DNA from: Atherinomorus stipes
Lineage: Eukaryota > Chordata > Actinopteri > Atheriniformes > Atherinidae
DNA length: 64,000 nt
NCBI GenBank assembly: GCA_023101725.1
Contig: JALJCO010013447.1
Location: 1 to 64,000 of the forward strand
Reading direction: 5' to 3'
Shown: positions 13,439 to 22,436 of the stretch, one piece after another
Layout of the letters: each line of letters begins with the position of its first letter
Position numbering within the stretch: position 1 is the stretch's first letter
Made by a program: the position numbers and the translations under genes
Notes under the pieces: generated by a model
The model's database searches: none
Seen by the model: the letters and a program-made list of their open reading frames with translations, nothing else
Told to the model about the DNA's origin: nothing

Positions 13439-14576
13439 GGGGATTATCACGCTTACCGGAAGTTGCCGGCTTTTGACACTTCCTCTTGCGGGCCATGTTA
13501 ACGACAGCCGTTCCTGCTCTGTTATACTGTTTAAATCGGATAAACTCCAAACATATTTAAGTTTTCATTCTAGACTGAAGTGATACTGGATCAAAAGCTG
13601 GATCAAAGCGATCGATTTGCCGCGGTGAAGGGCCGAACTTTATAATAAAACACACGTTTGTTTGTCCCCGGTGGGGCACAACACCGGCACTTCACAGCAT
13701 GCTAGCATTAGCCAGCTAGCGTTTACTGACGTGCTTAACATTGTGCGTCTTAAAACACACAAACATCTGAAAATCGGGTCTGTACCCCCCCGTTTCCAGT
13801 GGAACAACTGGGGACTGCCAAGAAAGGAGACGCTTTCAGATGCTTGTGTGTTCTCAGCCGCACAAAGTTAGGCACGTTATCGAGCTGGCTAATGCTAACC
13901 TGCTAACACGACTGCGCAGTCTGCCGGCCACAAACAAACGTGTGTCGTTTTATTATAAAGTTCGGTCCTTCACCGCAGCGAATCGGTCGTTTTAATCCAC
14001 TTCTTCCTCAGCATCACTTCAGTCTGGAAAGAAAACTTGGCATTGGCGTTTATCCGATTTACAAAGTTTAACAGAGTAATAGCTGGCGGACTATTGTTAG
14101 CAGGTTAGCATTAGCCAGCTTGATAACGTGCCTAACTTTGTGCGGCTGAAAACACACAAGCATCTGAAAGTGTCTCCTTTCTTGGCAGTCCCCAGTTGTT
14201 CCACTGGAAACGGGGAGGTACAGACCCGATTTTCAGCTGTTTGTGTGTTTTAAGACGCACAAAGTTAAGCACGTCAGTAAACGTTAGCTGGCTAATGCTA
14301 GCATGCTGTGAAGTGCCGGTGTTGTGCCCCACCGGGGACAAACAAACGTGTGTTTTATTATAAAGTTCGGTCCTTCACCGCGGCAAATCGATCGCTTTGA
14401 TCCAGCTTTTGATCCAGTATCACTTCAGTCTAGAATGAAAACTTAAATATGTTTGGAGTTTATCCGATTTAAACAGTATAACAGAGCAGGAACGGCTGTC
14501 GTTAACATGGCCCGGAAGAGGAAGTGCCAAATGTTTCAACTTCCGGAAACCGGAACGCGGAAGCGTGATAATCCCC
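13439..14576. mobile_element. 1138-bp foldback/MITE-like element with long terminal inverted repeats and a TA target duplication
   Basis: The element begins GGGGATTATCACGCTT and ends AAGCGTGATAATCCCC and is flanked by TA on both sides (13437-13438 and 14577-14578). Left arm 13439-13908 and right arm 14095-14576 are inverted copies over most of their length, apart from small indels. The spacer 13909-14094 contains a third, direct partial copy of the right arm (13928-14080 resembles about 14338-14490), so the element is composite. Deleting the insert with one TA restores the LINE reading frame (INKA-IF-IGSRAKW), which supports the boundaries. No transposase is encoded; the two 69-codon open frames are arm sequence. 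The superfamily is unresolved: GGG termini could suggest a Harbinger/ISL2EU-type end, whereas TA suggests Tc1/mariner-like targeting. Confidence 0.85.
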
Positions 14577-14578
14577 TA

Positions 14579-15456
14579 TTTATTGGCTCAAGAGCAAAGT
14601 GGCTGGAAGAAGGACGGCAAAACTCAAGCTGCTTTTAAACTAGAGAAACAAAGGCAAGTCAAAAATAGCACCGTTGTTAATAATCCTGAAATTATTGCCA
14701 GCATTTGTGAAACACTTTACAGCTCCGTACATAAATCTGATTTATCACCGGTGGAACTGGAAAGCTTCTTTAAATCTGTAAAAGATGTAATATACGATAC
14801 TCCAATCACAACCAATGAAATTAAAGAGGCCGTTCACAGTCTCAAATCAAATAAATGCCCCGGCTCAGATGGCCTCACGTCTGCATTTTATAAAATGTTC
14901 TCAGGAGAACTTGCCCCCTTTTGCTTCATGTATTCAATGAAAGTATAGAAAAGGAAAAACTTCCTCCATCTCTATCCCAAAGTCTAATGACTCTAATTCC
15001 CAAACCCCAAAAGGACATTTTACTGTTGGAAAACTGGCGCCATATCTCATTACTTAATAACGACTATAACATTTTAGCAATTTGTTTGGCCAAAAAATGA
15101 AAAAGGTCCTAAATCATATCAGAGATGATTGTCAAAATGGCTTCATGGCTGGTAGATACATAGCTGCGAGCATAAGGTTGGTGCTTGATACATTAGACTA
15201 CTCTGACTTAGCATCTGATGACAGCTTCGTTTTATTTTTAGATTTTCAAAAGGCTTTCGACTCCATAGAACATGAGTTCATATTCAAAGCCCTCAATTTA
15301 TTTGGTTTTGGAGAATATTTTTAAAAAATCAATCTGCACTTTATATGCTAATGGTGCTAGTTCAATAAAACTAGTTCATGGTACTACTAAAGATTTCAAA
15401 TAGAACGTGGGATTCGTCAAGGATGTCCTGTGTCTCCGTATCTTTTCCTTCTTCTC
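14579..15456 (+). pseudogene. LINE ORF2 reverse transcriptase, N-terminal part to motif B, frameshifted
   Basis: Reads FIGSRAKWLEEG, then KLEKQRQVKNSTVV, EIIASICETLYSSV, and the block EIKEAVHSLKSNKCPGSDGL followed by TSAFYKMF. After a frameshift near 14930 it continues KLPPSLSQSLMTLIPKP, NWRHISLLNNDYNILA, QNGFMAGRYI and LFLDFQKAFDSIEHEF, which is RT motif A with its catalytic Asp. IERGIRQGCPVSPYLF (15400-15447) is RT motif B. These are the classical palm and finger blocks of L1-clade reverse transcriptase. Further frame breaks lie near 15060-15080 and 15325-15400. The frame then enters the 39-bp array directly at LLLMQILASCIQS. Confidence 0.85.
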
Positions 15457-18400
15457 ATGCAAATATTAGCTTCCTGCATTCAGAGCAGTGATCTCATGCA
15501 AATATTAGCTTCCTGCATTCAGAGTAATGATCTCATGCAAATATTAGCTTCCTGCATTCAGAGTAATGATCTCATGCAAATATTAGCTTCCTGCATTCAG
15601 AGCAATGATCTCATGCAAATATTAGCTTCCTGCATTCAGAGTAATGATCTCATGCAAATATTAGCTTCCTGCATTCAGAGTCATGATCTCATGCAAATAT
15701 TAGCTTCCTGCATTCAGAGTAATGATCTCATGCAAATATTAGCTTCCTGCATTCAGAGTAATGATCTCATGCAAATATTAGCTTCCTGCATTCAGAGTAA
15801 TGATCTCATGCAAATATTAGCTTCCTGCATTCAGAGTAATGATCTCATGCAAATATTAGCTTCCTACATTCAGAGTAATGATCTCATGCAAACATTAGCT
15901 TCCTACATTCAGAGTAATGATCTCATGCAAATATTAGCTTCCTACATTCAGAGTAATGATCTCATGCAAATATTAGCTTCCTACATTCAGAGTAATGATC
16001 TCATGCAAATATTAGCTTCCTGCATTCAGAGCAGTGATCTCATGCAAATATTAGCTTCCTGCATTCAGAGTAATGATCTCATGCAAATATTAGCTTCCTG
16101 CATTCAGAGTCATGATCTCATGCAAATATTAGCTTCCTGCATTCAGAGCAGTGATCTCATGCAAATATTAGCTTCCTACATTCAGAGTAATGATCTCATG
16201 CAAATATTAGCTTCCTGCATTCAGAGTAATGATCTCATGCAAATATTAGCTTCCTGCATTCAGAGTAATGATCTCATGCAAATATTAGCTTCCTGCATTC
16301 AGAGCAGTGATCTCATGCAAATATTAGCTTCCTGCATTCAGAGCAGTGATCTCATGCAAATATTAGCTTCCTGCATTCAGAGCAATGATCTCATGCAAAT
16401 ATTAGCTTCCTGCATTCAGAGTAATGATCTCATGCAAATATTAGCTTCCTGCATTCAGAGTAATGATCTCATGCAAATATTAGCTTCCTGCATTCAGAGT
16501 AATGATCTCATGCAAATATTAGCTTCCTACATTCAGAGTAATGATCTCATGCAAATATTAGCTTCCTACATTCAGAGTAATGATCTCATGCAAATATTAG
16601 CTTCCTGCATTCAGAGCAGTGATCTCATGCAAATATTAGCTTCCTGCATTCAGAGTAATGATCTCATGCAAATATTAGCTTCCTGCATTCAGAGTCATGA
16701 TCTCATGCAAATATTAGCTTCCTGCATTCAGAGCAGTGATCTCATGCAAATATTAGCTTCCTACATTCAGAGTAATGATCTCATGCAAATATTAGCTTCC
16801 TGCATTCAGAGCAGTGATCTCATGCAAATATTAGCTTCCTGCATTCAGAGTAATGATCTCATGCAAATATTAGCTTCCTGCATTCAGAGTCATGATCTCA
16901 TGCAAATATTAGCTTCCTGCATTCAGAGCAGTGATCTCATGCAAATATTAGCTTCCTGCATTCAGAGTAATGATCTCATGCAAATATTAGCTTCCTGCAT
17001 TCAGAGCAATGATCTCATGCAAATATTAGCTTCCTGCATTCAGAGTAATGATCTCATGCAAATATTAGCTTCCTGCATTCAGAGTAATGATCTCATGCAA
17101 ATATTAGCTTCCTGCATTCAGAGTAATGATCTCATGCAAACATTAGCTTCCTGCATTCAGAGTAATGATCTCATGCAAATATTAGCTTCCTACATTCAGA
17201 GTAATGATCTCATGCAAATATTAGCTTCCTACATTCAGAGTAATGATCTCATGCAAATATTAGCTTCCTGCATTCAGAGTAATGATCTCATGCAAATATT
17301 AGCTTCCTGCATTCAGAGCAATGATCTCATGCAAATATTAGCTTCCTGCATTCAGAGCAGTGATCTCATGCAAATATTAGCTTCCTGCATTCAGAGTAAT
17401 GATCTCATGCAAATATTAGCTTCCTACATTCAGAGTAATGATCTCATGCAAATATTAGCTTCCTACATTCAGAGTAATGATCTCATGCAAATATTAGCTT
17501 CCTACATTCAGAGTAATGATCTCATGCAAATATTAGCTTCCTGCATTCAGAGTAATGATCTCATGCAAATATTAGCTTCCTGCATTCAGAGTAATGATCT
17601 CATGCAAATATTAGCTTCCTGCATTCAGAGCAATGATCTCATGCAAATATTAGCTTCCTGCATTCAGAGCAGTGATCTCATGCAAACATTAGCTTCCTGC
17701 ATTCAGAGTAATGATCTCATGCAAATATTAGCTTCCTGCATTCAGAGTAATGATCTCATGCAAATATTAGCTTCCTGCATTCAGAGCAGTGATCTCATGC
17801 AAACATTAGCTTCCTGCATTCAGAGCAATGATCTCATGCAAATATTAGCTTCCTGCATTCAGAGCAATGATCTCATGCAAATATTAGCTTCCTGCATTCA
17901 GAGTCATGATCTCATGCAAATATTAGCTTCCTGCATTCAGAGTAATGATCTCATGCAAATATTAGCTTCCTGCATTCAGAGTAATGATCTCATGCAAATA
18001 TTAGCTTCCTGCATTCAGAGTAATGATCTCATGCAAATATTAGCTTCCTGCATTCAGAGTCATGATCTCATGCAAATATTAGCTTCCTGCATTCAGAGTA
18101 ATGATCTCATGCAAATATTAGCTTCCTGCATTCAGAGTAATGATCTCATGCAAATATTAGCTTCCTGCATTCAGAGTAATGATCTCATGCAAATATTAGC
18201 TTCCTGCATTCAGAGTAATGATCTCATGCAAATATTAGCTTCCTGCATTCAGAGTAATGATCTCATGCAAATATTAGCTTCCTGCATTCAGAGTAGTGAT
18301 CTCATGCAAATATTAGCTTCCTGCATTCAGAGTAATGATCTCATGCAAACATTAGCTTCCTGCATTCAGAGCAGTGATCTCATGCAAATATTAGCTTCCT

Positions 18401-19274
18401 GCATTCAGAGTAATGATCTCATGCAAATATTAGCTTCCTGCATTCAGAGTAATGATCTCATGCAAATATTAGCTTCCTGCATTCAGAGCAATGATCTCAT
18501 GCAAATATTAGCTTCCTGCATTCAGAGCAATGATCTCATGCAAATATTAGCTTCCTGCATTCAGAGTAATGATCTCATGCAAATATTAGCTTCCTACATT
18601 CAGAGTAATGATCTCATGCAAATATTAGCTTCCTGCATTCAGAGTAATGATCTCATGCAAATATTAGCTTCCTGCATTCAGAGTAATGATCTCATGCAAA
18701 TATTAGCTTCCTGCATTCAGAGTAATGATCTCATGCAAATATTAGCTTCCTGCATTCAGAGTAATGATCTCATGCAAATATTAGCTTCCTGCATTCAGAG
18801 TAATGATCTCATGCAAATATTAGCTTCCTGCATTCAGAGTAATGATCTCATGCAAATATTAGCTTCCTGCATTCAGAGCAGTGATCTCATGCAAATATTA
18901 GCTTCCTGCATTCAGAGCAGTGATCTCATGCAAATATTAGCTTCCTGCATTCAGAGTAATGATCTCATGCAAATATTAGCTTCCTGCATTCAGAGTAATG
19001 ATCTCATGCAAATATTAGCTTCCTGCATTCAGAGTAATGATCTCATGCAAATATTAGCTTCCTGCATTCAGAGTAATGATCTCATGCAAATATTAGCTTC
19101 CTGCATTCAGAGTCATGATCTCATGCAAATATTAGCTTCCTGCATTCAGAGTAATGATCTCATGCAAATATTAGCTTCCTGCATTCAGAGTAATGATCTC
19201 ATGCAAATATTAGCTTCCTACATTCAGAGTAATGATCTCATGCAAATATTAGCTTCCTGCATTCAGAGTAATGA
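15457..19274 (+). repeat. 39-bp in-frame array (about 98 copies) inside the RT domain
   Basis: The unit is 39 bp, 13 codons, MQILASCIQSNDL. It is derived from the RT segment just after motif B, because the first unit follows PYLFLLL and the last continues NDHRGISIAGKTV, the normal path toward motif C. An open frame of 1298 codons (15430-19326) spans the whole array without a stop or frame-changing indel. Variation is limited to a few positions: tgc/tac (C/Y), aat/agt/cat (N/S/H), ata/aca (I/T) and silent agt/agc. About 1270 extra residues would separate RT motifs B and C, so the enzyme would not fold normally. The homogeneity suggests recent expansion or homogenisation rather than selection on protein. 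Confidence 0.95.
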
Positions 19275-20164
19275 TCACAGAGGTATTTCAATCGCAGGAA
19301 AAACTGTTACTGAGTCGACCGGCTGATGACGACCTTATTCTTACAGGATAAGTCTCAGATTGATAAAGCGCTTACATGTTGGATGCATTCTCCGGTCTTA
19401 AACTGAAATATCTAAATGTGACCTTCTCCCTGTTTATAACTGTGATGTCTGTATCAGGGATCACTACAATGAAAGATCAGCCAGAAGAACCACCGTAAAC
19501 GTTGATCCTCTTCTCACCTCTGTGCAGCAGAGATTTCATTTGTGGCTGCAAAGCGGCTTGACCATAACGGGCGAGTCCTGCTCTCTGAAACTGAGGGTCC
19601 CCAACAGCCTTTGCAAAAAATAGATCAGTTCTGTTTCATTTTATCTGGAAGAAAAAGTCTCATCTTATTAGAAAACATGTGACGGTTAACAAGCTGAGTT
19701 CAGGTGGCTTTAATGTGTCCAACTTTCAAACGTCACGTTCTACTTTTAAAGTTAAATGGATAAAGAGAATATGATTAAGTCCAGATCCTATCTGGCTCTT
19801 TATCTCCACAGTTTGGGCGGCTCGGATTTTTACTGAGATGCAACTACAAGATAGAAAAACTTTGTCCCGTTTTCATAAACAGTTACTCTTATGTTGGATG
19901 CTGGTTTATAAACACAGTCCCCCCCCCCCATAAACGCTTTATTTGCAATAACCAGGATATCTGCTTCAAACATAAACCATTATTTTTGAAGAACTGGGTG
20001 ACGATGGTTCACTGTTTGTCAGTCGGTTATTTAACAAAGAGGGTCAGATATGTTATTTCTGTCAGATCCCGATATCATGTGAAGAATCGGCCATCGTAGT
20101 GGATGCTGCACCAGCAGGCTTACAAAGTCCACTGCAGACAGATGACACTGTGCTCATCTGCCAG
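19275..20164 (+). pseudogene. LINE ORF2: RT motif C region and C-terminal part, degenerate
   Basis: The array exits into HRGISIAGKTVTES, then the GCTGATGAC codons for the catalytic ADD triplet of RT motif C (about 19322). The downstream TLFLQDKSQIDKAL is in a shifted frame, consistent with a 2-base loss. Fragments in several frames follow: FHFIWKKKSHLIRKHVT, KLSSGGFNV, KPLFLKNWV, DDGSLFVS and LFNKEGQICYFCQI. All occur in the order expected for the region after RT in L1-type ORF2. A C-run at 19920-19928 and many stops show it is dead. Confidence 0.7.
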
Positions 20165-20368
20165 AGTTATTTATAGAGTATATTATAGAGTTATTTATAG
20201 AGTATATTATAGAGTTATTTATAGAGTATATTATAGAGTTATTTATAGAGTATATTATAGAGTTATTTATAGAGTATATTATAGAGTTATTTATAGAGTA
20301 TATTATAGAGTTATTTATAGAGTATATTATAGAGTTATTTATAGAGTATATTATAGAGTTATTTATAG
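20165..20368 (+). repeat. 24-bp tandem array, about 8.5 copies
   Basis: The unit is agagttatttatagagtata plus ttat (24 bp). It is AT-rich, nearly identical between copies, and reads VIYRVYYR on the + strand. It interrupts LINE ORF2 C-terminal sequence: VVDAAPAGL and DDTVLICQSYL lie just upstream and WDINWEQTRLLLRKL downstream. It is a third local amplification in the same LINE copy. Confidence 0.9.
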
Positions 20369-21190
20369 GTAATTCAGACCCCGTCCTGAGGACCAGAACA
20401 CAGAATGAACATATGAGAGATTATGCTGAAACGTAGACCTGCTTCCGTGTTCTTCTGGGACATAAACTGGGAACAGACACGGTTGCTACTGAGAAAACTC
20501 TGTATCAAACGGTTAAAGAGGGATTATCGGGTTAACTTTCACTGTGAGGCACATCGCAAACATCGACCCTCTTTGTTCTTTCTGTCACTCTGAAAATGAA
20601 ACTCTGCACATGCACTCGATGTTTTTGGTGTGACCGTAATCTTTTTTTAACAGAAAACTGGACATCATGTTACACTCGCTATTCAGCATATTGTAGAGGG
20701 TTTACATAATTCACCCCCGGAACCTTAGAGAGGTTCCCTGTTTTGTGGGGGACGGTTACACAGTTGTGAGGTGTTTTCTTTTATTATTCCGGCTTGCGGA
20801 TTATTAATGTTGTCTGCTTTCCTGCTGTCGCTGTTATACAAACATAAATGCCAATAAAAGAACTGCCGTCGTTTGACACTCCGCCTCCCGTCATTGCACG
20901 CCACAATATTTTATTTGGAATATTCAATGTTCAAATTCCTGGAAGAAGATTTGTTATTAACTTTCTTGTGATACTAGCAAAGTTTCACAAACACGCCAAA
21001 GTTTGCAAACAGAAACCGATTCAAAGCTTATTGAAGTTGTTTTCTGGACTCTTTAAAACTCAAAGCTTTATGTGAGTAACATGATTCATAAATGTTTGAT
21101 CTTTTATCTGTAGTTTGATCATCTCTCCTCGAGCGCGTTTGTTATTGTGCACTGTATTTTTGTAAATAAAATTTGAAGGAAAAAAAACAA
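20369..21190 (+). pseudogene. LINE ORF2 C-terminus, 3' UTR and A-rich tail
   Basis: Recognisable pieces are FFWDINWEQTRLLLRKLC, KRDYRVNFHCEAHR, a Cys/His segment FCHSENETLHMHSMF typical of the L1 ORF2 C-terminal knuckle, and a final open stretch (20848-21075) with NILFGIFNVQIPGRRFVINF then FLVILAKFHKHAK. AATAAA lies at about 21165 and is followed by an A-run with one C (about 21179-21190), which I take as the LINE 3' end. Stops and frame changes are frequent. I did not find a convincing target-site duplication, because the 5' end is outside the window. Confidence 0.7.
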
Positions 21191-21490
21191 AACTTTCTAG
21201 ACTCCCAGCAGCAGGCGGCGGTCGCGCACGTGGAGGAGAGGAAGAGGAGGAGGAGGAAGAGGAGAGGAAGAGGAGGAGGAAGAGGAGAGGAAGAGGAGGA
21301 GGAAGAGGAGAGGAAGAGGAGGATGAAGAGGAGAGGAAGAGGAGGCAAACAACCAGCAGCTTCAGCATATTCACGCGCGCGCCGGCGTCCATCCCTCCAC
21401 CAGCTGCCGGAGACGCACGTGTCAGCTGTATACGCCTGCACCGTCACCATGGTAACGACTCTGTTTAGCCCGCTGACGGACTGGCGGTAG
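21191..21490 (+). promoter_or_regulatory. CpG-rich and purine-rich block with an X-box-like motif; possible promoter region
   Basis: Between the LINE tail and the next array lies a short CpG-bearing stretch (CGGCGGTCGCGCACGTGG at about 21217, CGCGCGCGCCGGCG at about 21375). It is split by a purine-only GAGGA/GAAGA block (about 21230-21345). The sequence GTCACCATGGTAAC at 21443-21456 fits the RFX X-box pattern GTNRCC(N0-3)RGYAAC. As the nearest CpG-rich DNA upstream of the zinc-finger exons it could be their promoter or first non-coding exon, but no transcript feature proves this. An ATG inside the X-box opens only a 13-codon frame. Confidence 0.3.
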
Positions 21491-21491
21491 T

Positions 21492-21848
21492 TTGTGGTTC
21501 CGATCCGGACCAAACCAGCCGGACCTGGTCCAGAAGAAGTTCTCCTTCGGTCTGGTTCCGATCCGGACCAAACCAGCCGGACCTGGTCCAGAAGAAGTTC
21601 TCCTTCGGTCTGGTTCCGATCCGGACCAAACCAGCCGGACCTGGTCCAGAAGAAGTTCTCCTTCGGTCTGGTTCCGATCCGGACCAAACCAGCCGGACCT
21701 GGTCCAGAAGAGGTTCTCCTTCGGTCTGGTTCCGATCCGGACCAAACCAGCCGGACCTGGTCCAGAAGAAGTTCTCCTTCGGTCTGGATCCGATCCGGAC
21801 CAAACCAGCCGGACCTGGTCCAGAAGAAGTTCTCCTTCGGTCTGCATC
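21492..21848. repeat. 58-bp tandem array, about 6 copies
   Basis: The unit combines tctggttccgatccggacc with aaaccagccggacctggtcc and agaagaagttctccttcgg. Copies are almost identical. Because 58 is not a multiple of three, the array is open in several frames on both strands; these are spurious. It shares the GGTCC/TGGTCCAG core with the larger 38-bp array downstream. Confidence 0.93.
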
Positions 21849-21939
21849 GGATCAGAGGTGGAACTCACTGATCAATGCTTATTAGTTTATAGCCAATCAC
21901 AGCCATTATTATAATCAATAAGTTAATGTCCCGATGAAG

Positions 21940-22385
21940 TAGCTGTAGACATATATCGGTAGACATACATATGTAGATATAGTTCTGTAATCATAGATCT
22001 GTAGACATACATATATAGATATTGATCTGTAGTCATAGATCTGTATACAGTACATACTTATGTAGACATAGATCTATAGACATAGATCTGTAAAAATACA
22101 AATGTAGACAAAAATCTGCAGACATCTGTAGACATACATATGTAGATATAGATCTATAGACATAGAAATGTAAACATACATATGTAGACAAAAATCTGCA
22201 GACATAAATCTATAGACATACATCTGTAGTAATAGATGTGCATTGAACCCTAGACAAAGATCTGTAGCCATATGTCTATTCATAGATCTATTTACATCTA
22301 TGTCTATATACAGTAGAGACATAGGTCTGTAGACATAGATAAGTATAGATCTGTAGACGTAAATACATAGATCTGGATGGATGAA
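21940..22385. repeat. Degenerate TAGACATA/TAGATCTGTAGACATA repeat region
   Basis: About 440 bp of irregular short repeats built on gtagacata, tagatctgtag and acatatgtagata, with no fixed period. It is AT-rich and contains no credible gene. Immediately upstream (21850-21940) is a short unique stretch without recognisable features. Confidence 0.75.
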
Positions 22386-22436
22386 GGTAGATCTTTAGGA
22401 TGGTCCTATGGTGATTTTGGGGGTTGCTCCTTGTGA

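Larger units (their letters stand above)
1..21190 (+). mobile_element. L1/Tx1-like non-LTR retrotransposon (LINE), degenerate, carrying internal tandem arrays
   Basis: A single + strand LINE can be followed from its ORF1 through ORF2 to an A-rich end. Visible in order: ORF1p C-terminal domain (12010-12338), apurinic-type endonuclease (12430-13095), linker, reverse transcriptase motifs (14990-15450 and 19275-19350), a C-terminal region with a Cys/His cluster (about 20580) and AATAAA plus an A-run near 21165-21190. The 5' end lies outside the window, because position 1 is already inside the ORF1 array. Without the arrays and the foldback insert, the portion from 12010 on is about 4 kb. It carries frameshifts and stops in ORF1, endonuclease and RT, so it cannot move on its own. 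Family placement (L1/Tx1 clade) rests on motif resemblance, not on a search. Confidence 0.85.

Noticed and set aside
13662..14341. Two matching 69-codon frames (MSPVGHNTG...) as a duplicated gene
   Set aside because: They are the two inverted arms of the foldback element read on opposite strands. No start context or domain supports a protein.
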